Below are positions 47,251 through 56,935 of a stretch of 64,000 nt of DNA, one piece after another. Under the pieces are notes generated by a model that worked only from the letters and a program-made list of their open reading frames with translations, was not told the origin of the DNA and did not search any database. The position numbers and the translations under genes are program-made. Origin of the DNA: Scatosoma sp045537295 (lineage in GTDB: Bacteria > Bacillota > Clostridia > Christensenellales > Borkfalkiaceae); NCBI GenBank assembly GCA_045537295.1, contig JAZSPG010000070.1:1-64000 (forward strand), written 5' to 3'. Every line of letters starts with the position of its first letter. Positions within the stretch are counted from its first letter, which is position 1.

Positions 47251-49164
47251 ATGGCTGAAAGAGTAGAAGGCGAATACGGCGCGGAGCAAATACAGGTTCT
47301 CGACGGGTTAGAGCATATCCGTAAGCGTCCTGGTATGTATATTTCGTCCACCGACGCAAAGGGTTTGCACCACCTCGTTCACGAGGTCGTGGACAACTCT
47401 ATCGACGAGGCGCTTGCGGGGTACTGTACGCATATCGAAGTCACGATTAACGCGGACGGTAGCTGTACCGTACAGGATAACGGACGCGGTATTCCTACCG
47501 ATATCCACCCCAAAGAAGGTATTTCCACTTTGGAAGTCGTATTTACCAAGGTGAACGCGGGCGGTAAATTCGGCGGGGATTCGGGGTATAAAGTATCCAG
47601 CGGTTTGCACGGCGTAGGCGTAAAAGCGGTAAACGCCCTTTCGGAATGGTTAGAGGCGGAAGTGCGCCACGAGGGGAAAATTTTTAGACAGGTATATAAT
47701 AGAGGCGTTCCGCAAAGAAGCGTACAGGTCGTCGGGGAATCGGACGAAATGGGTACGAAAGTTACCTTTATGCCCGACGCGGAAATTTTCGAAACGGTTA
47801 TCTTTAATTACGATACCTTAAAGGGCAGACTGCGCGAACTCGCGTACCTGAACAAAGGCTTGCGCATCACCTTGGAGGACAAGCGTACGGGTGCGGAAAA
47901 AACCGACTCGTTCTGTTACGAGGGCGGTATTTGCTCGTTCGTAGAGGAACTGAATAAAAACCGCGAGGAATTGCTGTTCCCTGCGCCCGTGTATTTTGAA
48001 GAACAAGAGGGCGATACGGTGTGCGAGGTGGCAATTCAGTACAACGAATCGTACAGCGAGGTAATATACAGCTACGCCAACAACGTCAACACGATTGACG
48101 GCGGTACGCACGTGGCGGGTTTGAAAATGGCGCTCACCAAAGTCATTAACGACGCGGGGAAAAAGCTGAATATATTAAAGGACAACGACAGACTGTCGAG
48201 CGAGGACGTTATGGAAGGGATTACCGCGGTAGTATCCGTAAAACTCGTCAACGCGCAGTTTGAATCGCAAACCAAGGATAAGCTGAATAACAGCACCATT
48301 CGCGTGTTCGTCAATAAATGCGTTAGCGAGCATATGGGTACGTTCTTAGAGGAAAATCCCTCGGTTGCGAAAGAACTCGTGCTTCGTTGTATCACGGCGC
48401 AAAAGGCGCGCGACGCGGCACGGAACGCGCGGGAATTAACGCGTAGAAAGGGCGTGCTTGGCTCGACGACGTTGCCCGGGAAACTTGCGGACTGCTCGGA
48501 TAGACGAAGCGAACTTTGCGAAATTTATATCGTTGAGGGCGACTCGGCAGGCGGTACGGCAAAGCAAGGCAGAGATAGAAGATTCCAAGCGATTTTGCCA
48601 CTTAGAGGTAAAATTCTCAACGTAGAAAAAGTGCGCTTAAACCGCGTACTTGAAAACGAAGAAATCAAGTCTATGATTACGGCGTTCGGTTGCGGTATTT
48701 TGGACGATTTCGACGAGAGCAAGCTTAGATACGACAGAATTATTTCAATGACCGACGCCGACGTAGACGGCGCGCATATCCGAATTTTGCTGTATACTTT
48801 CCTGTTCCGTTATATGCGTCCGTTGATTGAACACGGTCACGTGTACGCGGCGAAACCCCCGCTTTACAAGGCGAGTTTCAAAGGTCACGACGATTATTTA
48901 TATTCGGAAGAAGAAAAACTCGAATACGACAAAAACGCGACGGGTAAGATAGAATACCAACGCTATAAAGGCTTAGGCGAAATGAGCAAGGAACAACTTT
49001 GGGATACGACGATGAACCCCGCGACGCGTACGCTTATCCGCGTTACTATGCAGGACGCGGCGGAAGCGGACCAAATGTTCTCGATGCTGATGGGGGAAAG
49101 CCCTGAACTTAGAAGAAAGTTTATCGAAGAAAACGCGTCGCTCGTAACCGATTTGGATATATAA
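47251..49164 (+). CDS. gyrB: DNA gyrase subunit B
   Basis: ATPase subunit of gyrase. GHKL ATPase domain (EVVDNSIDEALAG, DNGRGIP, GLHGVGVKAVNAL), transducer domain, and TOPRIM with EGDSAGGTA and DADVDGAHI; C-terminal RYKGLGEM segment. Length 637 fits Gram-positive GyrB. GGAGAAAA precedes the ATG. gyrA follows after 13 bases, so the two subunits are made together. The neighbouring dnaA/recF cluster typical of some genomes is not present upstream. Confidence 0.97.
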   Translation: MAERVEGEYGAEQIQVLDGLEHIRKRPGMYISSTDAKGLHHLVHEVVDNSIDEALAGYCTHIEVTINADGSCTVQDNGRGIPTDIHPKEGISTLEVVFTKVNAGGKFGGDSGYKVSSGLHGVGVKAVNALSEWLEAEVRHEGKIFRQVYNRGVPQRSVQVVGESDEMGTKVTFMPDAEIFETVIFNYDTLKGRLRELAYLNKGLRITLEDKRTGAEKTDSFCYEGGICSFVEELNKNREELLFPAPVYFEEQEGDTVCEVAIQYNESYSEVIYSYANNVNTIDGGTHVAGLKMALTKVINDAGKKLNILKDNDRLSSEDVMEGITAVVSVKLVNAQFESQTKDKLNNSTIRVFVNKCVSEHMGTFLEENPSVAKELVLRCITAQKARDAARNARELTRRKGVLGSTTLPGKLADCSDRRSELCEIYIVEGDSAGGTAKQGRDRRFQAILPLRGKILNVEKVRLNRVLENEEIKSMITAFGCGILDDFDESKLRYDRIISMTDADVDGAHIRILLYTFLFRYMRPLIEHGHVYAAKPPLYKASFKGHDDYLYSEEEKLEYDKNATGKIEYQRYKGLGEMSKEQLWDTTMNPATRTLIRVTMQDAAEADQMFSMLMGESPELRRKFIEENASLVTDLDI

Positions 49165-49177
49165 GGAGAAAAATGAA

Positions 49178-51811
49178 ATGGCAAAGAAAGATACTAGCCC
49201 CGAATTAACCGAGGAATTTAAGAAAACGCTTGCGATGACCAAAATGCTGGACGTAGAGGTGGACGACGAGTTAAAGCGTTCGTTTATCGCGTACGCAATG
49301 GCGGTAAATAAATCGCGTGCTATTCCCGACGTTCGCGACGGGTTAAAACCCGTGCATAGACGAATACTCTATTCCATGCACGAAATGGGCTTGTACAACG
49401 ACAAGGCGTTTAGAAAATGCGCCCGTATCGTCGGGGACTGTATGGGTAAATTTCACCCCCACGGCGACAGCTCGGTGTACGACGCGCTCGTAAGATTAGC
49501 GCAGGATTTCACCATCAATTTCCCGCTCGTTGACGGACACGGTAACTTCGGTTCGGTGGACGGCGACTCAGCGGCGGCTATGCGTTATACGGAGGCAAGA
49601 CTTACCAAACTCGCCTCGGAAATGCTTCGCGATTTAGACAAGGAAACGGTAGATTTTATCCCCAACTTCGACGGTAGCGAGGAAGAACCCACCGTTTTGC
49701 CCGCAAGATATCCAAACCTTCTCGTCAACGGCGCGGACGGTATCGCCGTCGGTATGGCGACGAATATCCCGCCCCATAATTTAGCCGAGGTTATCGACGG
49801 TACGATTGCAATGATTGACAACCCCGAAATCACGGTGGACGAGCTTATCGAGTATATCCCTGCGCCCGATTTTCCCACGGGCGGTGTGATTATGGGCAGG
49901 AGCGGTATCCGCCAAGCGTATAGAACGGGACAAGGACATCTCGTCATTCGTTCTAAATGCGAAATCGAGGAATACGGCACGGGCGCGAATATCCGTTCGC
50001 GTATCGTCGTAACCGAAATTCCCTATCAAGTGAATAAAGCACAACTTATCAAGACGATTGCCGATATGGTAAACGACAAGCGTTTAGAGGGTATTTCGGA
50101 TATCCGCGACGAGTCGGATAGGGACGGTATGCGTATCGTCATTGAAGTCAAAAAGGACGCCAACGCACAGGTCGTTTTGAATACGCTGTATAAAAAGACC
50201 AAATTACAAAGCTCGGACGGTATTATCCTGCTTGCGCTCGTAGAAAACGGTACAGAACCCAAAACGCTCAATCTTCGCGACGTTTTGTATCATTATCTCA
50301 ACCATCAAAAAGAAGTTATCACGCGCAGAACGCGTTACGATTTGAACAAGACGGAAGAACGCGCGCATATTATCGCGGGGTTAGTGCTTGCGCTTGCCAA
50401 CGTAGACGAAGTTATCCGAATTATCAAAGCGTCGGCGGACAAGAACGAGGCGATTGCGGGTTTGACGGGTGCGTTCGAATTAGACGAAAAGCAAGCCAAC
50501 GCCATTTTGGAAATGCGTTTGCAACGGCTCACCTCGCTGGAAGTGGAAAAGCTCAAAGACGAGCTTACCGCGTTGCAGTTGACGATTGCGGACTTAAAGG
50601 ACATTCTCGCCAACGAAAGCAGGGTAATGCAAATTATCCGCGACGACTTAACGGAAATTAAGTCGAAGTACCCCTCGCCCAGAAAAACGGAAATTTCCGT
50701 CGATTACGGTAATATCGAGGACGAGGATTTAATCGACAAAGAGGACGTCGTTATCTCTATCACGCATTCGGGCTATATCAAGCGTTTGCCCGTCGCGGAA
50801 TACAAAGCGCAAAACCGCGGTGGCAGAGGGATTACGGGTCATAAACCCAAAGACGAGGACTACGTGGAAAAGATGTTCGTTTGTTCCACGCACGACCCTA
50901 TCTTGCTGTTCTCGTCCAAGGGTAAGGTGTACTCGATTAAGGGCTACGAAATCCCCGAGGCGAACAGAACGGCAAGGGGCAGAGCGGTGGTGAATATCGT
51001 TCAGCTCGACCAAGGCGAAAAGATAGAAACGGTGTTGCCCGTATTAGAAAACGGCAACGGGTATTTGATAATGGCGACGGAAAAGGGCTTGATTAAAAAG
51101 ACCTCGACGGACGAATTTAAGCGGATAGCAAGAAACGGTAAAATCGCGATAAAATTGCAAGAGGACGACAGGTTGATTGCCGTGCGCTTTGCAACGGGTG
51201 AGGACGAAGTACTCGTCGCCTCGCGTGGCGGTAAATGTATCCGTTTCTCCGAACAAGACGTGCGCCCCACGGGCAGAGGCACGCAGGGCGTTAAAGCGAT
51301 TACGCTTGGCAAAGACGATATCGTCGTGGATATGCTTATCGTAGACAAAACGCAAGATTTGTTCACGCTCACTTCGCTTGGCTACGGCAAGCGTTCGAAG
51401 CTCGACGACTACCGTTTGCAAAGCCGTGGCGGTAAGGGTATCAAGGCGGGCGTGTTCAACGAAAAGACGGGGTATCTCGTCAACTTCAAACCTGTCACCG
51501 ACGAGAATGATATTATGATTATCACGACGAGCGGTATTATTATCCGTATGCACGCGGATGCGATAAGCTGTATCGGCAGAGCGACGCGCGGTGTAAGGGT
51601 TATGAACGTGAAAGACAGCCTTGTGGCGACGGTAGACGTCACCGAACGCGACGACGAGGCGGAAGTCGAAGCACCCGAGGAAACGGCGGACGATTTAAGC
51701 CCCGAGGACTTGGTTGGCGAAACGGAAGTCGAAGAGGTAGAAGAAACGACGGTTTTGGACGAAGAACAAACGAACGAAACCACCGACGATACGCCGAGCG
51801 ACGAAGAATAA
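49178..51811 (+). CDS. gyrA: DNA gyrase subunit A
   Basis: DNA cleavage and wrapping subunit. N-terminal winged-helix domain with the quinolone-resistance region HGDSSVYDAL, where Ser98 and Asp102 (E. coli Ser83/Asp87) are both wild type; catalytic Tyr137 in AAMRYTEARL. The six-bladed C-terminal pinwheel (about 510-825) contains the gyrase box QNRGGRGI, which marks gyrase as opposed to topoisomerase IV. A Glu/Asp/Thr-rich tail of about 55 residues ends the protein (877). AAGGAG precedes the ATG. Confidence 0.97.
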   Translation: MAKKDTSPELTEEFKKTLAMTKMLDVEVDDELKRSFIAYAMAVNKSRAIPDVRDGLKPVHRRILYSMHEMGLYNDKAFRKCARIVGDCMGKFHPHGDSSVYDALVRLAQDFTINFPLVDGHGNFGSVDGDSAAAMRYTEARLTKLASEMLRDLDKETVDFIPNFDGSEEEPTVLPARYPNLLVNGADGIAVGMATNIPPHNLAEVIDGTIAMIDNPEITVDELIEYIPAPDFPTGGVIMGRSGIRQAYRTGQGHLVIRSKCEIEEYGTGANIRSRIVVTEIPYQVNKAQLIKTIADMVNDKRLEGISDIRDESDRDGMRIVIEVKKDANAQVVLNTLYKKTKLQSSDGIILLALVENGTEPKTLNLRDVLYHYLNHQKEVITRRTRYDLNKTEERAHIIAGLVLALANVDEVIRIIKASADKNEAIAGLTGAFELDEKQANAILEMRLQRLTSLEVEKLKDELTALQLTIADLKDILANESRVMQIIRDDLTEIKSKYPSPRKTEISVDYGNIEDEDLIDKEDVVISITHSGYIKRLPVAEYKAQNRGGRGITGHKPKDEDYVEKMFVCSTHDPILLFSSKGKVYSIKGYEIPEANRTARGRAVVNIVQLDQGEKIETVLPVLENGNGYLIMATEKGLIKKTSTDEFKRIARNGKIAIKLQEDDRLIAVRFATGEDEVLVASRGGKCIRFSEQDVRPTGRGTQGVKAITLGKDDIVVDMLIVDKTQDLFTLTSLGYGKRSKLDDYRLQSRGGKGIKAGVFNEKTGYLVNFKPVTDENDIMIITTSGIIIRMHADAISCIGRATRGVRVMNVKDSLVATVDVTERDDEAEVEAPEETADDLSPEDLVGETEVEEVEETTVLDEEQTNETTDDTPSDEE

Positions 51812-51830
51812 TTAAATAAAGCAAAACGAA

Positions 51831-51869
51831 AAAATCGGGGGTTGCGTATTAGGCGCAACCCCCGATTTT
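51831..51869. terminator. Bidirectional terminator after gyrA
   Basis: AAAATCGGGGGTTGCG / CGCAACCCCCGATTTT, a perfect 16-bp stem, shared with the convergent P-type ATPase gene. Confidence 0.9.
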
Positions 51870-51882
51870 ATATGCAAACGAT

Positions 51883-54447
51883 TTATTGTTCGTCGGCGGG
51901 ATTGATTAAATCGAAGAATTTGATAAGGAAACCCGAAACGGGGAAACTTGCCTGTACGATAATAATCAAGAGCAAGAGCTGTTGCAAATTGAGCTCAATA
52001 TTCGACCAACCCTCGAACACAAATTCGCCGACTAAGGGTACGGAAACGACGACGACGCACAGGAATGCGGACACGATAAACAGCACCGCGCGCACGATAT
52101 TAAACGGTTGGCAGATACGGTACAGCATTACCAGACCGCAGAAGGTAAGCGCAAGCATCATCATTGCCTCGTATTCGGTGGCGACCGTTCCGCCTTGCGT
52201 GAACTCGAATTTTTCGGAAAGCGGGGTTTGATGCACGACGTACAAGGTTAAAATACCAAGCGCCATCGTCAGCGCGCCGGGTATGGCTCGGCTTAGTACG
52301 TAGGGGATAAACTTGCCTTTGACGCGTTCGGTGTTGGGCTGTAAGGACAAAACGAACGACGGAATGGCGCTGATAAACATTTCGTACATCAACATATTGC
52401 TCGTCGTGAAGAAGTATTCGCTTTTCAAAGCGATACAAACGACGGACAAAACGAGGGTGAGTAGCGTTTTCATAATATACAGCGAAGACGAGTCTTTAAT
52501 GTTATTGATAACCCGTCTGCCCTCGTTGACGATTTTGGGCATAGAACCAAAATTATTATCTTGTAAAACGAGGTTGGAAACGTTTCTCGCCGCCTCGCTA
52601 CCCGAGGCTACGGACACTGCGCAATCCGCCTCTTTCATAGCCAAAATATCGTTCACGCCGTCGCCCGTCATAGCGACGGTATTGCCCGCCTTTTTAATCG
52701 AGCGGATTAAAATCGCCTTTTGTTCGGGTGTAACCCGACCGAATACCGTATACGCGTTCGCCGCGTTTTCCACTTCCAAATCAGACAAACCTTCCAAGGA
52801 AATGAAATGCGAGGCGTTCTTAATTCCCGCTCGGCGCGCCACTTCGGACACCGTTACGGGATTGTCGCCCGAAATTACTTTCACGGCAACGTCGTTTTCT
52901 CTAAACCATTTAATGGTATCAATGGCGTCGGGTCGGATATTGTCCGAAAGGGTGATAATAGCCACCGCCTTTGCGCCCACGGGCAGTTTATCGCCTTGTA
53001 ATTGCCCCGTCGCGTGCGCCACTACCAGCACGCGCAAACCCATTTGCGCGTATTGCTTGACGATTTTATCTATTTTTACGGGCAGGGGCTTTAACACGAA
53101 CTCAGGCGCACCCATAATATAAGTACCCGCGCCCTCGAAAGTGACCGCCGAAAGCTTTCTCGCGGACGAGAACGGCAGGGTGCTGATAGGCTGTAACGCC
53201 GAGGAATGTCCAAACCGCTCGTAAAGCGCGATAGAGGTTTGGTTGTTATCGCTAAGTGATGCGTTAATCGAACCGATAATATCGTCGATACCAAATTCCG
53301 AATTATTATTGAGCAAAATGCAGTCGCTTACCTTCATTCTGCCGTCGGTAATCGTTCCCGTCTTATCTAAACACAAGACGTTGACGCGCGCCAGCATTTC
53401 CAAGGAATACATATCTTGTACCAAGGTATTGTATTTGGCAAGCCGAATCATACCCACCGACAGCGCCACCGTGGTAAGTAGCAACAAGCCCGAGGGTATC
53501 ATACCGATAACGACGGACGCGGTTTTTTGTATGGTTCCGCTAAGCACGGTATCGCCTGAGAGCAAGGTTTTCCAAAACCCGCCCGTGACGGCGAGGTCCG
53601 CCCATTCCTTGCCCACCGCGCCGAAGTTGGTGAAGAACATCAAAATTGCGACGGGTACGATAGCCAAACCGATAATTTTAATAAACAGCGTAATCGAGTT
53701 CATAATTTCGGAGTTGGGGCGTTTGTACTTCTTCGCGCGCGCCGTGAGCTTGCTAATATAGGTATTTTCGGCGACCTTATCCACGCGTACCGCGATTTTT
53801 CCGCTCGCGACGAACGAACCCGCGTAAATAAAATCCCCGTCCTCTTTTTTGATAGGTACGGATTCACCCGTCAAAAGCGATTCGTTGAGTTCCGCGTTGC
53901 CTTCCACGCAAACACAGTCCGCGGGGACTTGTTGACCCATCGTCAAAATCAAAATATCGTCCACGACGATTTGTTCGACGGGGATATCCAAGCGTTCCCC
54001 GCCTCGCACGACTTTTGCGGTAGGGGAGGACAAAATCGCAAGCTTATCTATTTTGCGTTTCGCGCGGATTTCCTGAAAAATACTCACGAAAATATTGCAA
54101 AGGAAAATACCCACGAACAAGAACTGCGATAAAGGCGCGCGCGCCAAAGCGAGCGCAAGCGCCGCAATCAAACAAAGCAAGTTGAAAAAGGTGCAAATAT
54201 TCCCGATAAAAATACTACGGTAGGTTTTGGAATATTTTTTCGCCGTTCTGTTCACCAAGCCCTGCGCAATCCGTTCTTCCACTTGTTTCGCGGAAAGCCC
54301 CTCGTTCGCGTCCGCGTTAAAACGGCGCACGTTAACCTGCGCTTGCGTTGGTTTATTCTTTTTCAAAAAGGAAAATACCCCCTGTTTTTCCGTTTGCAAC
54401 GGTTTTTCGGTTGTGTTTTCCGTTTCCAAGGTATTGTTTTTTGCCAT
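51883..54447 (-). CDS. Cation-translocating P-type ATPase (CtpE-like)
   Basis: 854-residue P-type ATPase. Actuator motif LLTGESVPIKK, phosphorylation site LDKTGTITDG, hinge TGDGVNDILAMKEAD and about ten membrane helices. The TM4 ion-binding motif is IPSGLLLL rather than the PEGL of Ca2+ pumps, and no N-terminal metal-binding domain or CPC motif is present, so it is not a heavy-metal pump. It groups by eye with CtpE/YoaB-like ATPases linked to Ca2+ or to unknown cations. ATG 54447 follows GAGG; the first about 45 residues are hydrophilic and low-complexity. Confidence 0.9.
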   Translation of the reverse strand: MAKNNTLETENTTEKPLQTEKQGVFSFLKKNKPTQAQVNVRRFNADANEGLSAKQVEERIAQGLVNRTAKKYSKTYRSIFIGNICTFFNLLCLIAALALALARAPLSQFLFVGIFLCNIFVSIFQEIRAKRKIDKLAILSSPTAKVVRGGERLDIPVEQIVVDDILILTMGQQVPADCVCVEGNAELNESLLTGESVPIKKEDGDFIYAGSFVASGKIAVRVDKVAENTYISKLTARAKKYKRPNSEIMNSITLFIKIIGLAIVPVAILMFFTNFGAVGKEWADLAVTGGFWKTLLSGDTVLSGTIQKTASVVIGMIPSGLLLLTTVALSVGMIRLAKYNTLVQDMYSLEMLARVNVLCLDKTGTITDGRMKVSDCILLNNNSEFGIDDIIGSINASLSDNNQTSIALYERFGHSSALQPISTLPFSSARKLSAVTFEGAGTYIMGAPEFVLKPLPVKIDKIVKQYAQMGLRVLVVAHATGQLQGDKLPVGAKAVAIITLSDNIRPDAIDTIKWFRENDVAVKVISGDNPVTVSEVARRAGIKNASHFISLEGLSDLEVENAANAYTVFGRVTPEQKAILIRSIKKAGNTVAMTGDGVNDILAMKEADCAVSVASGSEAARNVSNLVLQDNNFGSMPKIVNEGRRVINNIKDSSSLYIMKTLLTLVLSVVCIALKSEYFFTTSNMLMYEMFISAIPSFVLSLQPNTERVKGKFIPYVLSRAIPGALTMALGILTLYVVHQTPLSEKFEFTQGGTVATEYEAMMMLALTFCGLVMLYRICQPFNIVRAVLFIVSAFLCVVVVSVPLVGEFVFEGWSNIELNLQQLLLLIIIVQASFPVSGFLIKFFDLINPADEQ

Positions 54448-54479
54448 AAATCGCCTCATAAAACGAATATATTGATACT

Positions 54480-54508
54480 ATTATAACATACCTGCGTGAA
54501 AAATACAA
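54480..54508 (-). promoter_or_regulatory. Promoter of the P-type ATPase gene
   Basis: Minus strand TTGTAT (54508-54503), 17 bases, TATAAT (54485-54480). Confidence 0.65.
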
Positions 54509-54558
54509 GTTTTTTAAGGAATTTTTAGAGGAAAATGGCGCGTCCGCTTTGCATTTAA

Positions 54559-54587
54559 TTGCTTTTCCTTGAAAAAAGTTGTATAAT
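54559..54587 (+). promoter_or_regulatory. Promoter of serS
   Basis: TTGCTT (54559-54564), 17 bases, TATAAT (54582-54587). The leader is about 30 bases; no T-box. Confidence 0.65.
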
Positions 54588-54622
54588 AGGAAAAACGAAA
54601 GAAAGTTAGGAGCAGTAAACAA

Positions 54623-55912
54623 ATGATTGACATCAATCTTATTCGTACCAACGCGGAACTCGTAAAAGAAAATATCCGTAAAAAATTCCAAGACCACAAG
54701 CTTCCGCTCGTGGATAAAGCGTTGGAATTAGACGCAAAACGCCGTGCGCTTATCGCAGAGGGCGACGCGCTTCGCGCTTCCCGTAACACCTTATCTAAGC
54801 AAGTGGGCTTGCTGATGAAAGAGGGGAAGAGGGACGAGGCGGAAAGCGTGAAAGCGCAGGTGAAAGCCAACGCCGACAGACTGCTTGCTATCGAGGCGGA
54901 AACGGCAGAAGTCGAAACCGCGCTCAAAAAGACGATGATGAGTATTCCGAATATTATCGCCGACGACGTGCCTATCGGAAAAGACGATAGCGAAAACGTA
55001 GAGTTGCAACGCTTCGGTGAAGCGAAAACGCCTGATTTTGAAGTACCCTATCATTTGGATATTTTAGAGAAATTAGACGGTATCGACGTGGATTCGGCGC
55101 GCCGTACCTCAGGGCAAGGCTTTTACTATCTCACGGGCGATATCGCTCGGCTTCATTCGGCGGTGCTTACCTACGCGCGCGATTTTATGATTGACAAGGG
55201 CTTTACCTACGTCATTCCGCCGTATATGATTCACGGCGACGTCGTTTCGGGCGTGATGAGCTTTGACGAAATGGAAAATATGATGTACAAAATCGAGGGC
55301 GAGGACTTATACCTTATCGGTACGAGCGAACACTCTATGATAGGTAGATTTATGGGTCAGATTATCGACGGTAATAAATTACCCTTAGCGCTTACTAGCT
55401 ATTCGCCCTGTTTCCGTAAAGAAAAGGGTGCGCACGGTATTGAGGAACGCGGTATTTACCGTATTCACCAGTTCGAAAAGCAAGAAATGATAGTCGTTTG
55501 CCGACCCGAAGAGAGCGAGGCTTGGTATGAAAAGCTTTGGAGCTATACGGTAGAGCTGTTCCGTTCGTTAGATATCCCCGTCAGACAGCTGGGTTGCTGT
55601 TCGGGCGATTTGGCGGACTTGAAATACAAGAGCTGTGACGTTGAGGCTTGGAGCCCCCGTCAGCAAAAATATTTCGAGGTCGGCTCGTGTTCCAACCTCA
55701 CGGACGCGCAGGCAAGACGGCTGGCAATCCGCTATAAAGACGCGGACGGCAAGGTAAAGCTCGCGCATACCTTAAACAACACGGTGGTTGCACCGCCCCG
55801 TATGCTGATAGCGTTCGTGGAAAACCATTTGCAAGCGGACGGGAGCGTCGTAATTCCCAAGGCTTTGCAGGCGTATATGGGCGGTAAGCAGGTAATTACC
55901 CCGAAAAATTAA
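54623..55912 (+). CDS. serS: Seryl-tRNA synthetase
   Basis: Class II synthetase charging tRNA-Ser. An N-terminal long antiparallel coiled coil (residues about 30-105) grips the tRNA variable arm; class II motif 2 (FRKEKGAHGIEERGIYRIHQF, split as FRKEKGAHG and IYRIHQFEK) and motif 3 (LNNTVVAPPRMLIAFVENH) are complete, as is TSEHSM. Length 429 is normal. TTAGGAG precedes the ATG. Unlike cysS it has no T-box. Confidence 0.97.
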   Translation: MIDINLIRTNAELVKENIRKKFQDHKLPLVDKALELDAKRRALIAEGDALRASRNTLSKQVGLLMKEGKRDEAESVKAQVKANADRLLAIEAETAEVETALKKTMMSIPNIIADDVPIGKDDSENVELQRFGEAKTPDFEVPYHLDILEKLDGIDVDSARRTSGQGFYYLTGDIARLHSAVLTYARDFMIDKGFTYVIPPYMIHGDVVSGVMSFDEMENMMYKIEGEDLYLIGTSEHSMIGRFMGQIIDGNKLPLALTSYSPCFRKEKGAHGIEERGIYRIHQFEKQEMIVVCRPEESEAWYEKLWSYTVELFRSLDIPVRQLGCCSGDLADLKYKSCDVEAWSPRQQKYFEVGSCSNLTDAQARRLAIRYKDADGKVKLAHTLNNTVVAPPRMLIAFVENHLQADGSVVIPKALQAYMGGKQVITPKN

Positions 55913-55915
55913 CGC

Positions 55916-55941
55916 AAAAAGACCGCATAGGCGGTCTTTTT
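55916..55941 (+). terminator. Intrinsic terminator of serS
   Basis: AAAAAGACCGC / GCGGTCTTTTT with an ATAG loop. Confidence 0.9.
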
Positions 55942-55966
55942 CAAGGAAATTCGCAAGGAAAATATA

Positions 55967-56935
55967 ATGAAATATCTCTTTTTCGATATAGAATGTGCCG
56001 GGGTCTTTAAGACGAAGGCGAAAATTTGCGCGTTCGGCTATTGTTTGACGGACGAGCGGTTTCGCATACTCGAAAAAGAGGATTTGCTCGTCAATCCCTT
56101 GGGCAATTTTCATTTGACGGATAGAAAGGGCGAACAGGGGCTTGTGTTGCCTTATAAATACGAGGATTTCAAAAAGTACCCCACTTTCCCGCAACGCGCC
56201 GACAAAATTTACGCGCTGTTACAAGATAGCGATACGCTGGTGTTCGGTCACGCCGTCATGAACGACGTGAAGTACCTCAACTTAGAGAGCAAGCGGTTTT
56301 TCCTGCCGTCCTTTTCGTTCTCGTTCGCGGACACGCAGTTTTTGTATATGAACAAAATCGGGGATTTTTCAAGACAGTTCGGTTTGGGGAAAATCGCCGA
56401 GGAGCTGGGCGTAGAATTTACCCCGCATCGCGCGGTGGACGACGCGTACGCGACGATGCGCGTAGCCGAGGCTATGTGCAAAGCGGAGGGGGTAACGCTT
56501 TTGGGACTTTTGGAAAAATACCAAATTTCACTTGGCAAAATCGCCGATTACGAGGTGATACAAAGCTCGTCCGTTGCGTTTGAAAACTTCAAAAGAGAAC
56601 GGGAAAAGGCCAAGGAAGAACGCGAACGCGCGCGTGTGGAATTTCACATTTTCGCGGACAGAGAAAAGCGCAAACGCGCAAAGGACGGAAAACTCAAAAA
56701 CAAGACGGTATGTTTTTCGCACGCCGTCGAGTTGCAAACCCCGCTCGCAAAAAAATTGTTAAGTTACGCGTTGGCGCAAGGCTCGCGCGTGACCTTCCGC
56801 GCGGAAGAATGTGACGCGTATATTTGTTTCGAGGGCGAAACGGGCGCAAGGCTGAAATCGGTACAAAACCGTAACGCACAAATTTACACCCCGCAACAGT
56901 TCGCGAAATTTTTAGGAATGGACGAAAATGTGTAA
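55967..56935 (+). CDS. DEDDh 3'-5' exonuclease with BRCT-like C-terminus
   Basis: Residues 1-185 are a DnaQ-type exonuclease: ExoI FFDIECA, ExoII GHAVMNDVKYL and ExoIII PHRAVDDAYATM supply the DEDDh residues. Residues about 205-250 form a highly charged helix (EREKAKEERERARV, REKRKRAKDG). The last about 75 residues (KNKTVCFSHAVE..., AYALAQGS-like segment, DAYICFEG) read like a BRCT fold, as in DnaQ-BRCT fusions of Gram-positive bacteria. Role in repair or RNA trimming is inferred only. The stop overlaps the start of the next gene by 8 bases. Confidence 0.85.
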   Translation: MKYLFFDIECAGVFKTKAKICAFGYCLTDERFRILEKEDLLVNPLGNFHLTDRKGEQGLVLPYKYEDFKKYPTFPQRADKIYALLQDSDTLVFGHAVMNDVKYLNLESKRFFLPSFSFSFADTQFLYMNKIGDFSRQFGLGKIAEELGVEFTPHRAVDDAYATMRVAEAMCKAEGVTLLGLLEKYQISLGKIADYEVIQSSSVAFENFKREREKAKEERERARVEFHIFADREKRKRAKDGKLKNKTVCFSHAVELQTPLAKKLLSYALAQGSRVTFRAEECDAYICFEGETGARLKSVQNRNAQIYTPQQFAKFLGMDENV